Of a stretch of 64,000 nucleotides of DNA, positions 47,101 to 59,100 are shown one piece after another. The DNA is taken from positions 111,904,517 to 111,968,516 of the forward strand of contig NC_134839.1 in the NCBI RefSeq assembly GCF_965363235.1, in the 5' to 3' direction. Each line of letters opens with the position of its first letter. Positions within the stretch are counted from its first letter, which is position 1. The notes beneath the pieces were generated by a model. It ran no database searches and was not told the DNA's origin. It saw only the letters and a list, made by a program, of their open reading frames with translations. This DNA is from Mytilus galloprovincialis (lineage: Eukaryota > Mollusca > Bivalvia > Mytilida > Mytilidae). Both the position numbers and the translations under genes were made by a program.

Positions 47101-50100
47101 AGGGGCATTATGTTTTCTGGTCTGTGGGTCTGTTCGTTTGTTCGTCCTTCTGTTTGTTATTCCGTCTGTCTGTCTCGCTTCAGGTTAAAGTTTTTGGTCA
47201 AGGTAGTTAAATGATTGAGTTGAAGTCCAATCAATTTAAAACTTAGTACACATGTTCCCTATGATATGGTCTTTATAATTTAAATGCCAAATTAGATTTT
47301 TGACCCCACTTTCACGGTCCACTGAACATAGAAATTTATAGTGCAAGTGGGGCATCCGTGTTCTTTTGACACATTCTTGTTTATTATGATTAAAAATAAC
47401 TAAAATAAATATTGTTTTACAGACAGTTGAATGGTGTCCAAAACCAGAACATGATGATGTTATAGCATGTGGACTGGTCAATGGTAAAGTCCAGTTAAGG
47501 AGGTATATGAAGCCTATTTAAATGTGAAAAGTCTACTTCTGATTATCAGTTTGACTGTAATTTAACATTTCTCATGATTCAAAATCTATATAATAAGAGA
47601 ATACAATGCTCCCTGCATGCCAAGCAACTCTTGCAGCAGCCTTTTTTAAAAGGTCTCTTTAAATGAACTGTTGCAAAAGAAATCTTCTGCCTTATTCAAC
47701 ATCTCTCCTTTTTCAACTGGCAAGCCAAATGTCCTAGCCTTCCTCCAGGATAACATAATTTGAAGATCATACTTTTTGATAGTTGAATTATTATTTTAAC
47801 TATTCACATACTAAATAGTTTCATATGGAATTACTCAGACGTACTTATATATATATATATATATATATATAAAGTGCCTAGAAAATCAACCTAACGATGT
47901 TAGAGTAGATTTGATTAGTAACTTCCTCCCCGGCGCCGGGGCTGGAACCTGTACTTTATTTTCTAACTTCTACGACAACACTGCCTAGCATTGCGCAGAG
48001 ACCTTATCCCCTCCTCTAACTCTAGCTTATAAAAATAAGCTTTCGTTTCGGGAGGTGTTACCTGCTTGTAGGAATTAAACAAGGATCTCTGATACAATAC
48101 ACAAAGTATTTATTTTTAGTGTTCAGAAATGATCATCTACTCATCTCTTCAGTATAATTACAGGATGCTAATCTATTTTTAGAAGCATACAATCACTGTA
48201 AATAAATATATGTATATGTCTGCCTGTGTGTAGTGACAACTGCAAATTATACCTTGTCCATCAGATTTCTTATGATTAAGAAATACCATGCCTTATACAG
48301 TGCCTTTTTATATGCTTGTCAAAATTTTGATGAGACGTAAGATAGTTTTCAAATGTCCAGCATTCGTCTTTCCGTTGTAAACCTGTCGCACTGTAACTTT
48401 AGAACCGCTGATCGAAATTTCATGAAACTTAACATAGTTGTTTCTTATGATGGTCAAACAATCTGTATACTTTTTGGTGATAATAGGATTTAAAATTTTT
48501 GAGTTACAGGACTTTATAACTAAAACAGAGGTGTGTATTTTTCACATGTCGCGTCATATCTCATAAACGATTTATGATTATTGCTTAAAACTTTACACAC
48601 TTCTTAATTATATTAATCTAGAAATCTGTATACTTTTTGGTGATGATTCAAAATTTTATTTTAGAATTATTGAGGTTTTGTAAAAAAGGGGGTTGATGTT
48701 CACATGTCGCACCATATCTCTGAAACAAATTATGATTATTGCTTAAAAATTTACACAAGATCTGTATTTTTTTTGGTGATGATTCAAAATTTAATTTTGG
48801 AGTTATTGAGGGTTTTTTTTGTAAAAAAGAGGTTTTTTTTCACTTGTTGCATCGTATATTAAAAACCATTAATGACTTGCTTTAAACTTTACACACGTCT
48901 TAATTATATTAATCTAAAGATCTATATATTTTTTGGTGATGATTCAAAGTTTTATTTTAGAGTTATTGAGTTTTTGGTAAAAAAAAATGTTTTCACATGT
49001 CGCGCTGTATCTCGGAAACTATTTTATGATTATTGCATAAAACCTCTCACACAAGACGAAGGGCATATCATGCGCTCATGGCGCAGCTGTTTATTTATTT
49101 ATATTGTTTTCTTTTTCTTTGTAGTTTTGATAAGGACAGCAATAGTGACTTGGTTGACAAGGAATTTGGTAAGAACTATGACACTTATTAACTTTACTAA
49201 GCAAGTCCAACGTTTATAAAATTATCCTTTTATGTTACATGTACCTCCTGCAGTTCACATAAAACAATTTTTTTTTCAAAACCTACAAATGAAAATGCGT
49301 TTAGTTGTAGATTAGAACATAATTTAAGACAATGATTATTTGTTTTTCAGAACATTATTTAAGACAATGATTATTTGTTTTTCAGTACCAAGACATCCAA
49401 GGCATTGTTTATATTTATTTTGGAACCATATGGACAGCAGTTTGGTATGTATATGAATATAAAGTGAAAAACAATATTTATTGATTTTTTTTCTTCTATA
49501 AGATATTAATATGTGTTGGCTTTCTGCTCAAATATCTTGACAAAAGAACCATTATATCATACAGTATTCGTATATGAGCCTTACAAAAGTTACCTGAAAA
49601 TGCATATGAGTGACACAGGCTCTTTAGAGCTCTAGATAAATTTTTCAGCAATTTTATTTTGTATGTGCCTCCCAAACATTGTGGATTGACAATATTTAGT
49701 GGAGCTTTATAACATAAATTTGGTCTTAATGTAGTATAAAATTTGATTAAACAGTACTGTTATTATTTTAGTTGGCTGAGGGATTAGACAAGTCAAGAAA
49801 TGATAGTTGTATACTGATCTGGAATGTTAAGTCTGGAGGAGAATATGAACGACAGAGATATAGCTCTAATACTAGTGAATCTTCATCTATCTACAAACCA
49901 TTCTTAGAAATAGGTAAACAAATTATATATTACATGAGATAGATTAATGTGTGTAGTACAAATATTCAAGATACATGTACAGTATGTTTAATCATTGTTA
50001 TCAACCTCTGTCTATTAAATTTTATGTCATGGCATGTAAAAAAGTGTAAAATATGGTAAATAAACATATCAAAATCAAAATCAGGCATTTTAACATGTAT

Positions 50101-53100
50101 CATAATTCAAACAATTTTTTGCTGCTAGTCCTTAAATACTGTGTATTTTTTCATAGATACTAATTTTCCTGGATTTAAGGTAATTTTTGTTGATATTGTG
50201 GATTCATTATTTGTTGGATACAAATGTTCATGAATTTGGTGGTTGCATGTGAACCATGAATTCAAACTTTCAAGGAATTGCATGTTTTCTAAAGGTTTGT
50301 ATGCAGACTTTGGCAAAGTTATGAATTCAAATATCCACAAAAATACAGGCATTCCTCAATCCACAAAATTGTTAAGCATGAACAAAAATGAATCCACGGC
50401 ATTTGATTTCATGAATGAAAGTCTGTATACAAGCCTTTTGAAAATATGTATTATGTTGAACATTCAGGTTGAAGGTTAAGCATTTATAGCCAAATCCTTG
50501 CAATGGGTACCCAAGAAATGATAAAGAATCAATAGTATGTAATGATACAATGGTTAATATATGATATAAATATTTTTTTCAGGTAATTACAATGACATGA
50601 CTGCCTCATTTAGTTGGTTCCGTAAAGATAGCAGATTATTTGTATGTGGAATGAACAATAGACATCTCAGGATATATGACCTCAGGGGTAAGGCATATAT
50701 ATATTTTGAATTCTGTCAAATAATTTGTCTGTGGAATGAACAATATAATAATATCTTAAGTACAATATTTCAACCTGATTATAGGATACTGTACAAGATA
50801 ATTGGTACATGTAATATGCATGTGAAATCAATAAAATTAAGAATGGAAATGGGGAATGTGTCAAAGAGACAACAACCTGACCATAGAACAGACAACAACC
50901 AAAGGTCGCCAATGGGACTTCAATGCAGGGAGAAACTGCAATTAACATATGGGTTTGATAATTGTGTTGGAGGTTCAGCCAGTTGTTTTTTTATCCTTTA
51001 ATTGTATGTCTTAATAAATTTTTTCTATATATTCTTGAATAAAATTATCGTTTTATATTATATTTGTAGATGCAAAAGAGCCAAAACAATCAACAACAAC
51101 AAAACTTATCAATGGTGTAGTTACTGATCCCAAAAATCAAAACAGAATAGCTTCTTTTCATGAGGTAATGTTACAGGGTTTGTACAGATTGCACCAATTT
51201 AACTTCCTTTTTTTAATCAGATAAACCTATTAGTTTGATGTAAAAGATAATTTGAACAGTGCAGGTTTGGGTTGATGGGTATAGTACTCAAATAATACTG
51301 GAGTAAAAATTATATACTTAATTTAACAGCCAGGTTTACAGATGACTGTTTTGTTTTTCAGAACAATGTGTCAGTTTGGGATACCAGACATTTTGATAAA
51401 CCTGTATCCTTTAGAAATTACAGTGATTCACATAGTTGTCATATTGCAGATAGGTTTATGAATTATATGGAGAGTAAAATTTATAGTTATAAGACAATTA
51501 GGCTAAAGAACCAAGATGTGGACAACTTGAACAATGAGCAAACCCAATGTCATCTAGTAAGCTATTAAAGGCCCTTCACCATAAAATGTGGAACAATATA
51601 GATGGGGAAAACCAACAAAAAAAATCATTTTAAAAACAATGGAAAAAAAAATATATTACAGACAACTAACAACACTGAATAACAGGCTCCTTATTTAAGA
51701 TAGAATATGACTAGATAAAATATGGTTGGGATTGCTCACCAAATTGTAACAGTCTAGTTTTAATGTATTATAATTGTCTGCTTATTATCAAGGTCTTTTG
51801 TTCAGCACTTTAACAGTTTACATGATTTATTTGTATAGTATACTATATTTCTTAACTGCAAAGATTTTAACATTGCAAGAACCCAAAAATATAGTTAAGC
51901 TGAGATGGTGTCCAACAAGGCAAGTATAGACTTATTTAGTTACAATCCAAACTTGATAAAGCTATTATTATTTTCTTTAAGACAAGTATAATCTATTTTG
52001 GTTCCAATCAGAACTTGATAAAGCTATTATGATTTTCTTTAAGACAAGTATAATCTATTTTGGTTCCAATCAGAACTTGATAAAGCTATTATGATTTTCT
52101 TTAAGACAAGTATAATCTATTTTGGTTCCAATCAGAACTTGATAAAGCTATTATGATTTTCTTTAAGACAAGTATAATCTATTTTGGTTCCAATCAAAAC
52201 TTGGAAAAATTAAGATGGTGAACTACAAGGTATGTATAGACTTGTTTTGTTTGTTCAAAACTTGACAAAGATGAGACATAAATAGCTGATATGATTGGTT
52301 TTTATCATTCAAAGGTATAAAACAATAAATACATGTACTCTGTAGTCATGTGAGAATGAAACACACCTTCAGTTAGACACAGAAACAAACAAACTTCTTT
52401 ATTCTAAATTCTCTGAACAAATTTCCCCATTTTCCACACAGTATTGTTATATGTTGTTTTTGATCTTTAAAAACAATTAGAATAATTTAAGAGTATATAG
52501 GAAGAACTTCTTCACCATTGCTTATTCATTTGCCAAATGTAACAAAGAATATAAGAATTTCCTGAGTGGAAGATGGCTGACTTTTTATTGAGGCTGAATG
52601 TTGTAATTATATACTGTATCTTTTTATTTTTCCCAGGAATGGTTTTCTAGGAGTTTTATATCGAGAAAGTACTTCAGTAAAATTATATGATATCAGACAT
52701 ACTCCACAAGGTAGTTACAAGAATGAAAATAGTTATTGGGTTAACAATTAAACTCTTGAGTCACATAAGATTTACTGATGTTTACTCTAATTATGATTAA
52801 TGATGTACATATTTACACTGTAATTATAACTACTGTTGTACACAAATTCACTACTGATAATATTTTTTAAATGATAATATATATTGAAAAAAAGAATAAA
52901 AAATTTCCCCATTTTGAAATGAACCGAGCAAACAAACACAGATATGAATTTGGATATATCTGTATTATACTGAAGTGAAATATCCAGGTAATTTGATTCG
53001 TTACCTTGACATGGTATATGAACTTGTAATATACCCTGTAAACAAAAACTAAATTATATTAAATCAGGACAGTCCTGTATTATATAATTATTATTTGGGC

Positions 53101-56100
53101 TTCACAGAGGATGTAGGCCCATATTCTATGTAAAGATCCTGAATAATATATCTGCTACTGGACAATGTATCTGATTTCTATCTGAGCACTGTCTTATCAT
53201 AGAAGTTTTCTGTTGCTCTAGGTATAGATGAACTGGAACCTAACTACATTGACAGGACTATATCTCGTAAGTAGAATCTATCATTACCGTTTATGCATTG
53301 TAATTTGTCATGTGTGCTTGTTGACATAATCTTTACCACTGCTTATTCATATTCTCAAGGTTTTGTTTATGAATCTGTTTTTCTAATGATTTTAAGAAAT
53401 TATTTAGACAATTTTCTTTCTAGTTTCTTAATAATAAACAAAAAGATGTGTTCTTTATGTGTGATGTCATCAAGCTTAGTCACCTTTTTTTGCTTGTACA
53501 ATAGGAAACTCATAGGAAAGCAAGAACATTAATGTAACAGTTGAATTTTGACCAATAAGAAACAAAAGAAATGCTTGTTTATTATGTTTATTATAAAAAA
53601 AAAATAATCAAGTTGTTTCAAGCATTAGAGAAAAGATTCTAAAATATATTTATTACTAGAAATTCTGAATTTATGAGAATATGATAAGGTTCAACTCAGA
53701 TATCCGTAAAATTGAAAATCAATATGTTCATATAATTAAGTTAAAATTAACAAAAAAACACACAAAAAAAAACAAGAAAAAAGTTTCAATGTAACTTACT
53801 AATTTCTATATGTTGGCCTTTTTGTCTTTTAATTTTAAATACATAATTTTATTTCAGCTAACAATGGTGGACAATATGTCACTGCTTTCAACTGGCATCC
53901 CAAACAAGAAAACAGACTACTGATTGCCTGTACAAATGGTGCTATCAAAGATATGATTGTACATGAAAGAATTCCTGTGGTAAGTTAGACTACTGATTGC
54001 CTGTACAAATGGTGCTATCAAAGATATGATTGTACATGAAAGAATTCCTGTGGTAAGTTGAACTACTGATTGCCTGTACAAATGGTGCTATCAAAGATAT
54101 GATTGTACATGAAAGAATTCCTGTGGTAAGTTAGACTACTGATTGCCTGTACAAATGGTGCTATCAAAGATATGATTGTACATGAAAGAATTTCTGTGGT
54201 AAGTTAGACTACTGACTGCCTGTACAAATGGTGCTATCAAAGATATGATTGTACATGAAAGAATTCCTGTGGTAAGTTAGACTACTGACTGCCTGTACAA
54301 ATGGTGCTATCAAAGATATGATTGTCCATGAAAGAATTCCTGTGGTAAGATTAAAGATTTCACAGTAAACTAGTTTCATTTTCTTTGTATGATGGTCATG
54401 ATGGTTTTTCCCTAAACTTGGGGGATACTTTACGAATGAATCAATGTTTTCATGCTCAATTCTCTGTAGTTATCTTAAAAAAGAACATTTAGATTCTGAT
54501 TTTTTTCTCACATATATTTGGGAGCATTTTAGAGCTGGAAATAAATTTTTTTGGTATGACTTTTACGCTGAATTTTGTTCATTGATTCTCAGATTTTTAT
54601 CTTTTGTCTTGCGATCTTTGTTTAACGTCTTTTTGTTTGTTATGCATGCAACATATTGATTTCATCACATTCCTGGATTGTCTATTGTTTTAACAATGAA
54701 GATCTTTCTAATGAAAATAAAGTTATTTGCTATTAGGTCAATTAGACAGCAAGACAAACATGTCTGTTAAAGAAGTTTACAATATGATTTAATACTTTTG
54801 GTGCTGCAAAAAACCTATTACCTTTCAGTACATAAGAGAAGATGATTGATTAACAACCTTGGTACATTTACTTCCCCTGTTGAGGTATCCCTTGAATGAA
54901 AATTAATAGATATGTTTGCATGTAGGTAGTAATTAGTGTTATATCCAAGCATATCCTATACACAGAATACTTTATACTCTAACAATGTTTTCAATCTATT
55001 TTGTAGATATTTTCTCCACAATTTCATATAACCTGGGGTAATGGAAAGAAGTTAGTAGACCAGGAACTAAAATCTACAGATATATCACTTCTGATGAAAG
55101 AGAGAGCTTCTAAAGGTTACGGGTTACAGGTATATCTAGTGTGTCTGTCTAAATCATACTTTAATCAAGTGTTACAACAGATCTGGAATTGATCTTATTT
55201 ACTAAACATGACCTACATTTTGTCATAAGTGAAAAAATATATAATCCTCTAATCCGATATAAGAATATATAATCTTCTAATCCGATATAAAAATATGTAA
55301 TCCTCTAATCTGATATATGGAGTGCCATCATTATACTGTATGTAATAAAATTGAGAATGGAAATGGGGAATGTGTCAAAGAGACAACAACCCAACCATAG
55401 AACAGCCACCAATGGGTCTTCAATGCAGCGAGAAACTCCTGCACCCGGAGGAGTCCTTATTATAATGACTTGTAAATGGCATTCACATCCATGATATATA
55501 TATGAAGAAAGACTTTATGTAATTTTGTAATATTTTGATAGTCTTTACATTGATTTCTGTAAACTGTCATTTAGTTACAACTGTATTTTACATTGCCAGT
55601 CTGATCATGTTTTCCACAATGTACAACTAGTGAAAGAAGATGCCAAGCTGTATGGTATGTGGAGATGGTTATCATGTATCCTTTATACAGTCAGGGTATA
55701 ACATCTATTAAACTTGTTTGAAACAGTACCGTTTAGGGAAGGTACTAAAAACAAACAAATGAAATAAAATGATAAAATAATCAGAAATATGATAGATGAT
55801 AAATTGGATGATTATAATTAAAATGCATATTCAGGTCAACAACAGGTTAATGTGATATGAATATAATCCCTTCTTTCTACTAGACTGACATGCTGAGCCA
55901 AATATGATGTGCTCCCTATAAATTTTCTCCCCAAGAATACTTTTTCAGATCATTGATTTTATGGACCAATAAATATTGTGGCTATACATGTGTATAAGAA
56001 CAAGAAAACAGGAAGAACATTTGGATGCAACCTGTTGATTACCTTTTAAATTAAACATGTTAACTCAAAATATTTACAAATTTTAATTGGTAATTCTTTG

Positions 56101-59100
56101 AAGACCATTGTTTATCATTCCTTTAACTAAAACCAGTGTCCCATGATATGGTTGAAGAACCCAAATCTCAGGGTCAATCCTATAAACACAGTGGTGTATA
56201 TCATCTGATGGACTTCAACAAAGGCAGTACCATGAAATATCAGTCATTCCAGTATACAGATGGTAGTACTGGTACCAAATACTTTATGAGACAGTATCTC
56301 AGTGAAGAGAGGTCAGTATGGGATTATATGGCCCTAACCCCTAATCATGGTTCATTGACTTTAAAACTTTTGCTTAAATCAAATGTGTTAATAGGTTAGT
56401 TTAAAGAGAACCACTAATGATTATACAATGGTATTTGGTATGCAGTTCTATAAATGTGTTAATAGGTTAGTTTCAAGAAAACCACTAATGATTAGACAAT
56501 GGTATTTGGTATGCAGTTCTATAAATGTGTTAATAGGTTAGTTTAAAGAGAACCACTAATGATTAGACAATGGTATTTGGTATGCAGTTCTATAAATGTG
56601 TTAATATGTTAGTTTAAAGAGAACCACTAATGATTAGACAATGGTATTTGGTATGCAGTTCTATACACATTGGCATTTCTCACTTTCATTGAGATAATTT
56701 GGCACTGCACCTACAAAAATGGTTCTAGGACATTGAATATTTTGCACAGTTAACATGTTTAAACAATGCCATTTTAATTTCAACATTTGTATTACACTAT
56801 CAAATTTACATATAGGCGAGACATATCTTGGTGTCAACATTTTATTTAATCTTATCATGTGTATTAATACATATTTTACCTATTGTAGAGACAAGGTTTT
56901 ACAGTTGTGTGGCTGGGGTAACAGTGATAATACAGAAGGGTTAAATCTTTTTCTTAAAGAGTAAGTGTATTGTTCAATATTGAGTTAAAAAGTTTTTTAG
57001 CATACCAGTAAGCCTTTTCATATCATTTTAAAGATTGGTCCCAAAATGCTTCATCAATTTGTTAGTTCTTAAATTATTTTAATTACAATTATTAAAGAAG
57101 AAGAAAGTAAATCTTTCTAATTTTCCAAAATCCTCCTGCAAATTTTAATTGAGAAGAGAGATAATGAATGTTTTGCTTTAAAGTTGAACGGTTAATTTTA
57201 TATTCTATATATTGACCAATACTATTTCAGATTACATAAGAATGGACAGACATCCAAAGCTGCAGCCATAGCACTGTTTAACTTGAAGTTTGGACAAACT
57301 ATAGAAATACTCAGTGGAAAATACAGGCATCAAACAGAAGGTAGGGTTCACTCTTCAAACAGGGTGAAAACTTTAGTTCAAAGATAGAATTTTTTTCTTC
57401 TATTTCCTGCCTCTTGCATAATGATCCAGTTACATTCCTTTGTAATAACTATAATCAGATCAAATATTTTGTGGGTCATATGAATCGGTGCAGTGCATGC
57501 TTTTTCAATTATTGTGATGTCAATCACTCAAGGTTCCTAATTGCACAATAATACAAGGATATTTCATCATTATATAAGACTAACATCACAACAATTCTGA
57601 AATTAGCTGAATTACATAATCATAAATGTGGTTTATTTTATACATTTATTTTGTTCTTGCAGTATTATTTTAGTCCTGCTTATATGAGGATATTTAAAAT
57701 CAATTCTTTTCTTACCACTTTTTGTGCCTAATAATTGTCTAGAAATTAGCTCATTTTAACAAATTATTTTGTAACTCCAACCCAGACCCCCATTATAGAT
57801 GGTGAAACTTTTACAAACAGAAAGAATGGGATAGAAAAAATTTTTATAAATTGTATAATTTTCTATTTTACAGACAGTACAATGATGAATGCTGTTGCCA
57901 TGGCGATATCAGGTTACTCAGAAGATAAACAAACGTTATGGAGGAAAACCTGTTCCGCATTACTACACAAGTTAACCGATCCATACCTCAGAGCAATATT
58001 TGCATTTTTATCATGTGAAAAAGACAATTATCAAGAAATTCTGGTATACTTTGAATATGTTTCATGTTAAAAGGGAATAAGACATTTTTCTCATTAGGAA
58101 TTAAAGTTACTAGTGCAAATGTACAATAAAAGTAAATGAATCGACAGTTACTGTTGATTTCCACAGTATTACTGTGGATTCATTTATTTTCGTGGGTACC
58201 AATTTTCGTGGACAGAGGGAAACTTGCATATTGGTGGATATTTAAATTCGTGGTTTTGACAAAGTTCACATGCATTTCTTTAGAAAATATGCATTTCGTT
58301 GAACATTTAAATTCGTTGTTTCCCGGTACCCACGAAATCCACGAAAATTGGTATCCAACGAATATTAATGAATCCACAGTATAGGTTAATTTGTTTTTCC
58401 AGATATGAATAACTATTCAGGTTTCTGTTTTTACATCATATTATATTGATATTTATTTCAAAGAGTGCTGAAAGTGGGCACTGGTGTTAAACACTAAACA
58501 ACCATTCAAAAAATTCATTTCAAAGATTTGGGGATTTAAAGGTTGCATCATACTACATGTACTTACAACAGTCGTATAAAGTATCAATGATGAAAAAAAA
58601 TATCACAGATTGAAACATTTTTTTTGTGTCTAAAAAGAATAGGATATAAGATTTTTAGAAGTAAACAAGTGCTCTTGAGAAAAGATATTTATGAAAATGA
58701 CTTGCTGCTTTGTTTAGTATAACTAAAAAGTGATACATTTGGGAAAAAAGACATACATGAAACCCTCATATTATTATATGATATTTTAGGATTTGATTGT
58801 CTAGAAAGATTGTTTCCTTTATTTGTAGGACATGAAGGATCTTAATCTATGTGACAGAGTGGCTTTTGCTGCACTATATCTTTCAGACAGTAAGGTAGGC
58901 CATATAAATACACTACAAGTGATGTCTTTTTAAAACAAGTTTCAGAAGGCACCCTTTTGAAGAGGAAAACTTTTTGTGATGAGTGCTGCATGTGGAGCAG
59001 GATCTGTTTAGTCACGGGTGCAACATGTGGAGCAGGATCTGTTTAGTCACAGGTGCTACATGTGGAGCAGAATCTGTTTAGTCATAGGTGCTACATGTGG

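Noticed and set aside
47930-47943. GC-rich perfect palindrome as a functional tRNA gene or terminator
   Set aside because: No cloverleaf can be drawn around it; the box-like motifs and TA tail fit a worn SINE better.
49125-49219. 115-codon frame 48872-49219 as a gene
   Set aside because: It fuses intron repeat DNA with MIOS exon 4; only 49125-49168 is coding, in the frame set by exon 3.
58136-58384. Overlapping frames on both strands in MIOS intron 19
   Set aside because: They are created by a near-palindromic MITE.
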